Source of the DNA: an uncultured Bacteroidota bacterium
GTDB lineage: Bacteria > Bacteroidota > Bacteroidia > AKYH767-A > JABDAW01
Length of the DNA: 34,053 bases
Direction: 5' to 3'
Assembly (NCBI GenBank): GCA_903911135.1
Contig: CAIWCG010000163.1
Span: forward strand, 1 to 34,053
Shown here piece by piece: positions 16,795-24,232 of the stretch. Below the pieces are notes generated by a model, which saw only the letters and a list, made by a program, of their open reading frames with translations, was not told the origin of the DNA and did no database searches. Both the position numbers and the translations under genes were made by a program. Each line of letters starts with the position of its first letter. Positions within the stretch are counted from its first letter, which is position 1.

Positions 16795-18606
16795 ATGAAC
16801 ATAGAACATGATCTTAAAATTAAGATAGCGGAAGCGCTTTATGCCTTATACAATATCACCATTTCTCCCGAAAGCATCCAGTTGACCGAGACTCGCAAGG
16901 AGTTTGAAGGTGATTTTACACTGGTTGTATTTCCTTTTATCAAGGAAAGCCGCCTATCGCCGGAGGAGACTGGTAAAAGTATCGGGGAATACATCAGTAA
17001 TAATTTCAACACCCTAGCAAACTTTAATGTGGTGAAAGGTTTCCTTAACTTAGGTCTGTCGGATGGGCAGTGGCTGGAGTACTTTAACGAAGTCGGATAT
17101 TTGAATAAATTCATTTTAAAGGTAAAAGGAAACGACTCCATTGTAAAAAATGTGATGGTGGAATATTCTTCCCCAAATACCAACAAGCCGCTTCATTTGG
17201 GGCATGTAAGGAATAACCTTTTAGGATATTCGGTGGCAGAAATCCTTAAGGAAGCAGGTAATTCCGTTAAAAAGGCGAATCTTATCAATGATCGCGGCAT
17301 ACATATCTGTAAATCCATGTTGGCTTGGCAGCGTTGGGGAAATGGCGAAACACCAGATTCCTCGGGTTTGAAGGGTGATCATCTGGTAGGTAAATACTAT
17401 GTGAAGTTCGACAAGGAATACAAGAAGGAAATAGAGGAACTGATGAAGAATGGCCTGAATGAGGACGAAGCCAAGAAGCAAGCTCCCGTGATTATAGATG
17501 CTCAAGAGATGTTGATCAAGTGGGAACAAGGGGATTCATCCGTGATGGAGCTATGGAAAACGATGAATGGATGGGTTTATGAAGGTTTTGACGCTACTTA
17601 CAAGAAGCTTGGAGTCGATTTCGATAAGATTTATTATGAATCGCAGACCTATTTGTTGGGCAAAGCGATAGTGGAAGAGGGATTGCAGAAGGGTATCTTC
17701 TACAAGAAAGAGGATGGCTCCGTTTGGGTTGATTTGACTGAAGATGGCCTGGACGAGAAGCTTTTGTTGCGTGGTGATGGCACTTCCGTTTACATTACCC
17801 AAGACTTGGGCACTGCTGCCTTGCGTTTTGAGGAATATCCGAACCTGGATCAGTTGATATATGTTGTTGGCAACGAACAGGAATACCATTTCAAGGTTCT
17901 TAAACTCATTTTTAAGAAATTGGGTAAGCCTTGGTGGGATGGTTTGTACCATCTATCCTACGGCATGGTCAATTTGCCATCTGGGAAGATGAAATCTCGC
18001 GAAGGCACGGTGGTAGATGCCGATGAATTGATTGAAGAAATGGTGAATACCTCTCGCGATACCACTCTTGCATTGGGAAAAGTGGAAGATTTTACCATGG
18101 AGCAGGCCGAAAAGCTCTTTTACAAGCTGGGCATGGGTGCCTTGAAGTATTATATTCTCAAGGTAGATGCCAAGAAAACCATGTTGTTCAATCCTGCCGA
18201 AAGCATTGACTTCAATGGCAACACGGGGCCCTTTATTCAATATACTTATGCACGCATCTGTTCCGTCATCCGCAAGGCTGAGAAATTGGATGGCTTGAAA
18301 TCGTTTCGCCAGCAGTCTGTTTTGCTCGATAGGCCGATGATGCAGAAAGAAAAGGACATACTTCGACATGTTTTCCAGTTTCCGAATATCGTACATGGTG
18401 CTGCAACTGAACTTAGTCCTTCCATCGTTGCCAATTATGTTTATGAACTTGCCAAGTTGTTCAATACCTTCTATCACGACTGCCCAATTGCAGATGCTGA
18501 AAAGGTGAATACCTCTCTTTTCAGGTTGCAATTATCCAATATTGCCGGTCAAACCATCAAGGAATGCATGAGATTAATGGGAATTAAGGTTCCGGAACAG
18601 ATGTAA
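16795..18606 (+). CDS. argS: Arginyl-tRNA synthetase
   Basis: A 603-aa class Ia synthetase that charges tRNA-Arg. The HIGH-type motif is HLGH (134-137) in SSPNTNKPLHLGHVRNN. The MKSREGT region (399-405) takes the place of the KMSKS loop, as usual in ArgRS. The N-terminal 110 residues form the tRNA-contacting domain, and the C-terminal helical anticodon domain ends in the typical LMGIKVPEQM. The length is normal. No clear TAnnTTTG element lies in the 112-bp gap after arginase, so read-through from arginase is possible. A hairpin with T-run overlaps the stop codon. Confidence 0.96.
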   Translation: MNIEHDLKIKIAEALYALYNITISPESIQLTETRKEFEGDFTLVVFPFIKESRLSPEETGKSIGEYISNNFNTLANFNVVKGFLNLGLSDGQWLEYFNEVGYLNKFILKVKGNDSIVKNVMVEYSSPNTNKPLHLGHVRNNLLGYSVAEILKEAGNSVKKANLINDRGIHICKSMLAWQRWGNGETPDSSGLKGDHLVGKYYVKFDKEYKKEIEELMKNGLNEDEAKKQAPVIIDAQEMLIKWEQGDSSVMELWKTMNGWVYEGFDATYKKLGVDFDKIYYESQTYLLGKAIVEEGLQKGIFYKKEDGSVWVDLTEDGLDEKLLLRGDGTSVYITQDLGTAALRFEEYPNLDQLIYVVGNEQEYHFKVLKLIFKKLGKPWWDGLYHLSYGMVNLPSGKMKSREGTVVDADELIEEMVNTSRDTTLALGKVEDFTMEQAEKLFYKLGMGALKYYILKVDAKKTMLFNPAESIDFNGNTGPFIQYTYARICSVIRKAEKLDGLKSFRQQSVLLDRPMMQKEKDILRHVFQFPNIVHGAATELSPSIVANYVYELAKLFNTFYHDCPIADAEKVNTSLFRLQLSNIAGQTIKECMRLMGIKVPEQM

Positions 18607-18629
18607 CAGGTCATTTCTGTTACTTTTCT
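18603..18629 (+). terminator. Terminator overlapping the argS stop codon
   Basis: GTAACAG pairs with CTGTTAC (7 bp, 7-nt loop) and is followed by TTTTCTC. The stop codon TAA lies inside the left arm. Confidence 0.6.
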
Positions 18630-18795
18630 CAATAATTCATTGTTCTGCTAAATATAACGGATATATTTACATTTATATTTGTTTATCAATACATTATATA
18701 AAAGTAATTTATACGTAATTATCATTAATGATTAATATAAATGGTATGATAATTAATGTTTAGGCATTAATGATTGAATAGCTATAAGTTATTTT

Positions 18796-18835
18796 ATGCT
18801 TTTATAATACTATAAGTGGTATAAAATAAAAGCAT
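18796..18835. repeat. Inverted repeat (10-bp arms) before array C
   Basis: ATGCTTTTAT and ATAAAAGCAT are perfect arms around a 20-nt AT-rich loop. It lies in the otherwise featureless AT-rich stretch between argS and array C. Confidence 0.5.
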
Positions 18836-18865
18836 CAAAACGAGAAAGTTATTATTGTTGGTCTT

Positions 18866-19130
18866 AATAAGATGATTAGACCCATAAACTTTAATCCTTT
18901 GCTATAAATAAGATGATTAGACCCATAAACTTTAATCCTTTGCTATCAATAAGATTATTAAGACCAACAAACTTTAATCTGTCGGTCTTAATAAGATGAT
19001 TAAGACCAACAAACTTTAATTTTTCGGTCTTAATAAGATGATTAAGACCAACAAACTTTAATCTTTCTGTCTCAATAAGATGATTAAGACCAACAAACTT
19101 TAGTCTTTCGGTCTCAATAAGATGATTAAT
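18866..19130. repeat. Tandem array C: 42-bp (2 x 21) units, each with a perfect 9-bp dyad
   Basis: Units begin at AATAAGATGATTA at 18866, 18907, 18948, 18990, 19032, 19074 and 19116 (partial), giving spacings 41, 41, 42, 42, 42, 42. In the later units GGTCTTAAT and ATTAAGACC flank AAGATG, making a perfect stem-loop at each unit junction. The first two units carry TTAGACCCATAAAC with a one-base deletion and lose the dyad. The array lies between the convergent argS and FKBP genes. A minus-strand frame (18891-19163) reads a 14-residue repeat containing NHLIETERLKFVGL but is not called as a gene. Confidence 0.95.
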
Positions 19131-19314
19131 AGCGAATGTCTTCTCCCTTCCCCTATGAATCATTTGTTTTTGATCTATTGTCAGTTAAAGATTCTTATCA
19201 ATGACTTTATAATTACCATTACCGGTAATCATAAACCATTAAATATCCCAAATATTGGGGCTATTTGGATGATTATTGATGATAATCAAGAGAAATTACT
19301 TGAAATTGGAGGCA

Positions 19315-19878
19315 TTATTTGATGGAAAGCAGCTCTACATCGTAAAAAAGGATGGAATTGGCAGGTATTTTTTTGTCATCACCCACCAAACCATATCCCA
19401 AATGCTTGGGGCAAAGCAATCGGGCCCTGTCCCCTACCCTCATTTTCATTACTCCTTCTTCTAATCCTCGTGCGACTTTAGATTTGGAGACTTGAAAAAG
19501 ATAAGGTTTGTCGATGTCGTATTTATAGCAAAGGGTTCCATCCAAAAGATAGACCATGAAGGCTACCGAGACGAAATCGCCTTTCTTTGGAGTGGCATTT
19601 CCGGTTCCTTGCTTATATATTTGGTAACGAAGACCGGTGCCGGTGGCTTCCATATCCCAATTTCTGCGTTTTGCAAAGGCCTCAATATCAGCCGATTCAT
19701 CCTGCATACCTTTTCTATTGTTGTTGATGAGCGCCTCCTTCATGCTATCGGTAGGCGGAGTGGTCAGGTCAGGCTGCTGGGGAGCATTGGTGGCAGTATG
19801 GCACGAAAATAAGCTGATTATAACACAAAAACTGATTATTAAGACCGAAGCGGTGTTATGTTTGGCATTCATTTTCAT
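19315..19878 (-). CDS. FKBP-type peptidyl-prolyl isomerase lipoprotein (GldI-like)
   Basis: A 187-aa protein. The signal peptide ends in the lipobox LFSC (Cys26), so a lipid-anchored, periplasm-facing protein is expected. The FKBP domain spans about residues 80-187: GDFVSVAFMVYLLDG, then GLEEGVMKMRVGDRARLLCPKHLGYG, then IPANSILFYDVELL. Family knowledge: it catalyses cis-trans isomerisation of prolyl bonds in exported proteins. In gliding Bacteroidota the related GldI lipoprotein is needed for motility and T9SS function. It is the downstream gene of an operon with the DHH phosphoesterase (14-bp gap). Equivalence to GldI is an inference from fold, lipobox and neighbours. Confidence 0.88.
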   Translation of the reverse strand: MKMNAKHNTASVLIISFCVIISLFSCHTATNAPQQPDLTTPPTDSMKEALINNNRKGMQDESADIEAFAKRRNWDMEATGTGLRYQIYKQGTGNATPKKGDFVSVAFMVYLLDGTLCYKYDIDKPYLFQVSKSKVARGLEEGVMKMRVGDRARLLCPKHLGYGLVGDDKKIPANSILFYDVELLSIK

Positions 19879-19892
19879 GGTTTATAGGGCAG

Positions 19893-20918
19893 TTATTTTA
19901 ATAATTCGTGCTTATAATCAGGCAATATCGACAAGAATTTCTTGATGGCATCATCTATGGAAGTAAAAGATTTGCCGCCAGCAGCATTCCTATGTCCACC
20001 ACCCTGAAAATGGGCCTGGGCGACTTCCTTGACCGAAAAGACACCCTTAGACCTCAAGGAAATCTTCACCAGATGAGGGGTTTCATAAAAAAATGCCGCC
20101 AACTTGACATCCTTGATGCTTAAAGCGAGATTTACAACCCCCTCGGTATCGCCAGTGGTGCTTTTGAATTGCTTGAGATCCTCCTGGGAGAGACTGATAT
20201 AGGCCGTTTTGAACTCGGGAACCATCACCAGGCGATGAAAAAGGCTGAAACCAACCATCTTCATCCGGTCGTAAGAGAAATTATCATATACATTTTCATG
20301 AATCACATAATTGGCAGCTCCTGCATCCATCAATCCGGCTATGGTACGGTGGGTATCGGCTGTCATGGTCTCAAAACGGAAGGAATTGGTGTCCGTCATG
20401 ATGCCCGTATAAAGACAATCGGCCACAGCCTTGTTGATGAGCGTCTTGTCGTCCATGGAAACGATGAATTGATAGACCAGCTCGGCAGTGGCACAAGCCA
20501 AAGGATAGGAAAAAGTGTGGTCGCAGAAGGCCTGCGGATGCAAATGATGATCTATCAAGACCTTGATGGCCTTCGAGGCGAGCATATCGGCCTCCATCTC
20601 CTCCACCCTGTTCGGCTGGTTGAAATCAAGACAAAATAATATCTCGGCATCATTAAACAATTGCTTGCATTGTTCTTTTGCCTTCGGATATTCTATCACA
20701 GTGTGGTTTCCAGGCATCCATTCCAAGAAATCGGGGTAGTCGGAAGGGACCACAACGGTAACATGATGGCCCTTGGCTAACAGGTAATTGTATAATCCCA
20801 ACGAAGAACCCATGGCATCGCCATCCGGCTTGTGATGAGTGGTTATTACTATGCGCTTGGGGTCTAAGAGCAGCTTGATAAGAGGCAATACTTCTTGATA
20901 TGGAAATCTATTTTTCAA
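19893..20918 (-). CDS. DHH-family phosphoesterase (NrnA-like nanoRNase/pAp phosphatase)
   Basis: A 341-aa Mn-dependent phosphoesterase with the DHH domain, THHKPDGDAMGSS (residues 27-39) and LIDHH (121-125), and a C-terminal DHHA1 domain with GGGHRNAAGG (306-315). NrnA-type proteins degrade 2-5 nt RNAs and dephosphorylate 3'-phosphoadenosine 5'-phosphate in the cytoplasm; a c-di-nucleotide role is also known for relatives. The frame begins with TTG at 20916-20918. No ATG exists between the promoter element TACTTTTG (20944-20951, minus) and this codon, so a TTG start is likely. The FKBP lipoprotein gene follows after 14 bp. Confidence 0.9.
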   Translation of the reverse strand: MKNRFPYQEVLPLIKLLLDPKRIVITTHHKPDGDAMGSSLGLYNYLLAKGHHVTVVVPSDYPDFLEWMPGNHTVIEYPKAKEQCKQLFNDAEILFCLDFNQPNRVEEMEADMLASKAIKVLIDHHLHPQAFCDHTFSYPLACATAELVYQFIVSMDDKTLINKAVADCLYTGIMTDTNSFRFETMTADTHRTIAGLMDAGAANYVIHENVYDNFSYDRMKMVGFSLFHRLVMVPEFKTAYISLSQEDLKQFKSTTGDTEGVVNLALSIKDVKLAAFFYETPHLVKISLRSKGVFSVKEVAQAHFQGGGHRNAAGGKSFTSIDDAIKKFLSILPDYKHELLK

Positions 20919-20943
20919 TGTTTCTATTGTTTATGTTTGGCTG

Positions 20944-20951
20944 CAAAAGTA
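20944..20951 (-). promoter_or_regulatory. -7 promoter element (TACTTTTG) of the DHH-FKBP operon
   Basis: TAnnTTTG on the minus strand, 25 nt upstream of the TTG start at 20918. Confidence 0.55.
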
Positions 20952-21029
20952 GAAAAGGGAAATGACAGTAGCGTGAACATCAGAAGGAATTAAAAGTAAA
21001 GGAGTTTAAATTTATACATTTAAAATTGT

Positions 21030-21037
21030 TAGATTTG
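21030..21037 (+). promoter_or_regulatory. -7 promoter element (TAGATTTG) of ndk
   Basis: TAnnTTTG, 34 nt upstream of the ndk ATG, followed by an A-rich leader. Confidence 0.6.
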
Positions 21038-21071
21038 CGGCCTTAAAAAATAAAACAACAGATAAAAAGTA

Positions 21072-21491
21072 ATGAGAACAGATCGCACATTCACGATGAT
21101 TAAGCCCGATGGTGTAGCAAATGGGTACACCGGAGCAATTTTAAACAAGATTATTGAAGCAGGTTTCAAGATTATTGCCATGAAATACTTGCAATTGACA
21201 CCAGAACGAGCAGGTGAGTTCTACGCCGTTCATGCAGAAAGACCTTTTTACAAGGACTTGGTGAGTTATATGTCGTCAGGACCAATCGTGGCGGTGATAT
21301 TGGAGAAGGAAAATGCAATAGAGGACTTCCGAACGCTTATCGGTGCTACCGATCCTGCTAAAGCGGCCCCAGGAACCATCAGAAACTTGTACGCAAAAGA
21401 CATTTCCGCCAATGCAGTGCATGGATCTGACAGTGATGACAATGCTGCCATAGAAGGAAACTTCTTCTTCAGCAACTTGGAACGATTCTAA
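21072..21491 (+). CDS. ndk: Nucleoside diphosphate kinase
   Basis: A 139-aa enzyme that transfers the gamma phosphate between NTPs and NDPs through a phosphohistidine. The active-site His117 lies in NAVHGSDS, and the N-terminal [10 protein letters not shown] and the [14 protein letters not shown] loop are canonical. The length is standard. It is divergent from the DHH-FKBP operon and followed by selD after 51 bp; no TAnnTTTG element is evident in that gap, so co-transcription with selD is plausible. Confidence 0.97.
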   Translation: MRTDRTFTMIKPDGVANGYTGAILNKIIEAGFKIIAMKYLQLTPERAGEFYAVHAERPFYKDLVSYMSSGPIVAVILEKENAIEDFRTLIGATDPAKAAPGTIRNLYAKDISANAVHGSDSDDNAAIEGNFFFSNLERF

Positions 21492-21542
21492 GCAAAAGCT
21501 TACAACTGGGGCTAAACGCTCCTTAATATATAGGTATCGCTT

Positions 21543-22592
21543 ATGGAAGAAAAGATCAAACTGATGCAATTCAGCAAGGGTGCTGGCTGCGGATGTAAAA
21601 TACCTTCTTCGCAGTTGGACATCATCCTTAAAGGCAACGAAAGCAGCAAGGACTTTGCCAATTTGCTTGTTGGAAACAACAGCCGCGATGATGCCGCTGC
21701 CTATGACCTTGGTGATGGTCGTGCTTTGATAACCACCACCGACTTCTTCACTCCTATCGTTGATGATGCATTTGATTTCGGAAGAATAGCCTCCTGCAAT
21801 GCAATCAATGACGTTTATGCTATGGGCGGCAAACCGCTTTTGGCAGTGGCCATCCTTGGCTGGAACATGGATACCTTGCCTGCCGAACTGGCTCAAGAAG
21901 TAATTAAAGGCAGCAGAAAGATATGTGAAGAGGCTGGCATTCCCTTGGCTGGCGGACACAGCATCAACACTACCGACCCCATTTTCGGCTTGGCTGTGAA
22001 TGGAATCATCCCTACCACAAACCTTAAAAAGAACAACGCCGCTCAAAAGAACGACCTCCTTTTCCTTACCAAACCTCTTGGGGTAGGAATCATCTCTACC
22101 GCAGTGAAGAAAGGCATTGTGCGTGACGAAGACTATCAAACCGCCTTGGCCCTGATGATAACCTTGAACAAAGTGGGCGAAGAGCTTGGCAAACTCAAAG
22201 GAGTGAATGCCTTGACGGATGTTACCGGATTCGGTCTCTTGGGGCACCTTATAGAGATGGCAGAAGGCAGCAACCTTTGCGCCGAACTCCACTACCCTAG
22301 CGTACCTTTGATAAAGGATTTGGACTTTTACATCAAGCAATATTGCTACCCGGGAAACGTAACCCGTAATTGGGGAAGCTATGAGAAGAAAGTGACAGGC
22401 ATAGACGGCAATTCCTTGATAACGCTATGCGATCCGCAAACAAGCGGTGGACTTTTGATAGCCGTAAATCCGGACTCCTTGAACGAATTCCATGCCTTGA
22501 TGAAGGACTTTGATCTATCAGAAATAACAAAAACGCCAATAGGAAAGCTGGTGGCACCAAGCGAAAGCGAGTTCGTAAGGATACTTTATTGA
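21543..22592 (+). CDS. selD: Selenide, water dikinase (selenophosphate synthase)
   Basis: A 349-aa ATP-dependent enzyme making selenophosphate for selenocysteine or 2-selenouridine in tRNA. The active-site loop SKGAGCGCKIP (residues 11-21) has Cys16, Cys18 and Lys19, so this is the cysteine form, not the selenocysteine form. Further motifs: DDAAAYDLGDGRALITTTDFFTPIVDD and LTDVTGFGLLGHL (described by position: about 57-83 and 225-237). No selA, selB, selenoprotein or mnmH (SelU) gene is in the window, so the use of selenophosphate is unknown. Its stop codon directly abuts the stop of the convergent gene at 22593. Confidence 0.95.
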   Translation: MEEKIKLMQFSKGAGCGCKIPSSQLDIILKGNESSKDFANLLVGNNSRDDAAAYDLGDGRALITTTDFFTPIVDDAFDFGRIASCNAINDVYAMGGKPLLAVAILGWNMDTLPAELAQEVIKGSRKICEEAGIPLAGGHSINTTDPIFGLAVNGIIPTTNLKKNNAAQKNDLLFLTKPLGVGIISTAVKKGIVRDEDYQTALALMITLNKVGEELGKLKGVNALTDVTGFGLLGHLIEMAEGSNLCAELHYPSVPLIKDLDFYIKQYCYPGNVTRNWGSYEKKVTGIDGNSLITLCDPQTSGGLLIAVNPDSLNEFHALMKDFDLSEITKTPIGKLVAPSESEFVRILY

Positions 22593-23633
22593 TTACTCCT
22601 TCACTATCTTGCCATTCTTGATGATGCCTTTATCATTAATAATTTGATAAAGATAAATGCCTCTGCTTAAACGCTCTATATTAATATCTGCATTGCCAGT
22701 GAACTCTTGCGAAAGCAGTTTGCGGGATAGGACATCATAAACCACTATCGTTAAACGCTCTTTATCAGAAGTCTTTACAGAAAGAACATTCCCTGTTGGG
22801 TTTGGGTAGATACTTGTTTCGTTGATGGAATTTATGGCCTTGATTCCTTCATACCAATGAGGAACCGAACTGTCCAGTTCGGCGAGAGTATATAATCTCA
22901 CATCATCCAAAACCAATTCGGTGCAAGTTTGACAAATATGCCCCCAATTGGTGAATTTTATGGTGTGTGAGGTGGCGGTAGCAATAAACTCAATGATGTA
23001 ACGGATACCAATTCCGGTATTTATAGGTGTAGGTGGGTTTTTCAACAAAGTGTTTCCAAAGCCTACATTAACGGCAAATATCCCCGGATGAGGATTGTTT
23101 TCGCCACCGGCCCAAAATTCCAAAACATAGGTAGCGCCTATGGTCAAGCCCGTTACGTTTTGGTTTAAACTGATGCCCGTATCTCCACCATAAAAACCTA
23201 CCACCGAACTTTGCGGATACCCAAAAGGAACCCCCGAAATGGTGCAGCCATTATGGGCAATGCAGGCGGTATCATCCATAGTTGGTGAGCAAGGCAAGGC
23301 AAGCAAATTGCCAAAATAGGCTGCCTTGGCACCTTCTGGAATTATTGAATTGGCGTTATCGAAAATCCCTGCATAGGTATTTACGCCACCCCCAGTGCAT
23401 TGCCAATTCGCAATATTGCAATTGTAGGCATTTGCAGTAGGACAAAATCTGCCATTGCCCGGAAAGGGGACACAATTACTATTCTCAAACCCGCCATTCA
23501 ATATCAAATTATGCACACCGTGGCTGATGGAATCGTTTTGGTCGTAGCAATAAATGCAAAGAACTTGGGCACTCGCCTCTTTATATATAAGCGTTGAGAT
23601 GATCAGAAGGAGGGTAAAGATTTTGTTTTTCAT
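22593..23633 (-). CDS. T9SS-secreted protein with galactose-binding-like (jelly-roll) domain
   Basis: A 346-aa cysteine-rich secreted protein. A signal peptide (1-22, ending ASA) is followed by a beta-sandwich segment starting NLILNGGFENSNC and ending LVLDDVRLYTL at about 245-250. The opening NGGFE and closing DDVRL pattern is typical of carbohydrate-binding, galactose-binding-like folds. About a dozen cysteines suggest disulfides. The last 80 residues (SIYPNPTGNVLSVKT onward) are a type A T9SS sorting domain. The ligand is unknown. The candidate promoter TAATTTTG is at 23660-23667 (minus), with a TTTG at 23689-23692 partly inside a palindromic element. Its end abuts selD tail to tail with no gap. 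Confidence 0.85.
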   Translation of the reverse strand: MKNKIFTLLLIISTLIYKEASAQVLCIYCYDQNDSISHGVHNLILNGGFENSNCVPFPGNGRFCPTANAYNCNIANWQCTGGGVNTYAGIFDNANSIIPEGAKAAYFGNLLALPCSPTMDDTACIAHNGCTISGVPFGYPQSSVVGFYGGDTGISLNQNVTGLTIGATYVLEFWAGGENNPHPGIFAVNVGFGNTLLKNPPTPINTGIGIRYIIEFIATATSHTIKFTNWGHICQTCTELVLDDVRLYTLAELDSSVPHWYEGIKAINSINETSIYPNPTGNVLSVKTSDKERLTIVVYDVLSRKLLSQEFTGNADINIERLSRGIYLYQIINDKGIIKNGKIVKE

Positions 23634-23659
23634 GAGCTTGGTATTTGGTTTTAGTCATA

Positions 23660-23667
23660 CAAAATTA
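23660..23667 (-). promoter_or_regulatory. -7 promoter element (TAATTTTG) of the third T9SS gene
   Basis: TAnnTTTG on the minus strand. A TTTG at 23689-23692 sits 21 nt further upstream, close to the expected -33 spacing and touching the palindrome at 23691. Confidence 0.5.
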
Positions 23668-23690
23668 GGAAAAATAAAATAGAAAGACCA

Positions 23691-23757
23691 AACTTTACCA
23701 AAGTTCTAAACTTTGGTAAAGTTGGAAACCACTCCGGTCAATCGACCGCTGTGGTTT
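23691..23757. repeat. Compact palindromic element: two nested palindromes plus a hairpin
   Basis: AACTTTACCAAAGTT (23691-23705) and AACTTTGGTAAAGTT (23709-23723) are perfect inverted copies with a 3-bp spacer, and each arm is itself a 6-3-6 palindrome. Immediately after, AAACCAC/GTGGTTT (23726-23757) encloses CGGTC/GACCG with a 4-nt loop. This resembles the REP-like palindromes scattered in Bacteroidota genomes, but it could also be a paired operator because it touches the -33 position of the minus-strand T9SS gene. Confidence 0.8.
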
Positions 23758-23853
23758 GGGTTTTATTGATTATTTTAATGAAAAAGCCCTCCAAAAAACG
23801 ATTAACTTGCTGATAATGATGGTAATAAAGGTTTTTACTTATAGTTTTATGTT

Positions 23854-24084
23854 ATGCCAATCCACGAACGTGGAATGCCAATCCACGAACATGGAATGCC
23901 AATCCACGAACATGGTTTATCAATCCACGAACATGGTTTGCCAATCCACGAACATGGTTTATCAATCCACGAACATGGTTTATCAAAACACGAACATGGT
24001 TTATCAAAACACGAACATGGACTGCCAAAACACGAACATGGATTACCAAAACACGAACATGGTTTACCAAAACACGAACACGGT
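23854..24084. repeat. Tandem array D: 21-bp period, exactly 11 units
   Basis: Units start every 21 bp from 23854 to 24064. The constant part is CACGAACATGG, and the preceding part drifts: the first six units have CAATC, while units 7-11 have CAAAA. The first unit has the perfect dyad CCACG-AA-CGTGG. The array sits between two divergent genes (T9SS protein and FN3-like protein), so it is upstream of both. A plus frame (23854-24114) starts with ATG and reads heptads such as LPIHEHG, but no promoter or RBS supports it. Confidence 0.97.
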
Positions 24085-24185
24085 TTAGAAAAATTTGCCA
24101 CCTTTTTTTTTTGATAATCCAAGATATTTATTCTTGAAAATCATTCAACAAAAAAAGTAATGAATAATACCAAATTAAAAAATCG

Positions 24186-24193
24186 TATATTTG
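24186..24193 (+). promoter_or_regulatory. -7 promoter element (TATATTTG) of the FN3-like gene
   Basis: TAnnTTTG, 39 nt upstream of the ATG at 24233 and about 100 bp downstream of array D. Confidence 0.55.
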
Positions 24194-24232
24194 CAACGAT
24201 AAAAAAAGTATAAATTTATAAAAAAATAAATC

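Noticed and set aside
17953-18531. 192-codon minus-strand frame inside argS
   Set aside because: Antisense shadow of the securely identified argS.
21588-21596. Selenocysteine codon in selD
   Set aside because: The active-site codons for residues 16 and 18 are TGC and TGT (Cys), with no in-frame TGA.
21276-22340. Long (354-codon) minus-strand frame antisense to ndk and selD
   Set aside because: It covers two well-identified plus-strand genes and shows no family motif. It is a shadow of codon bias.
23854-24084. CRISPR array
   Set aside because: Units are contiguous with no unique spacers between constant repeats, the 21-bp units vary gradually, and no cas gene is present.
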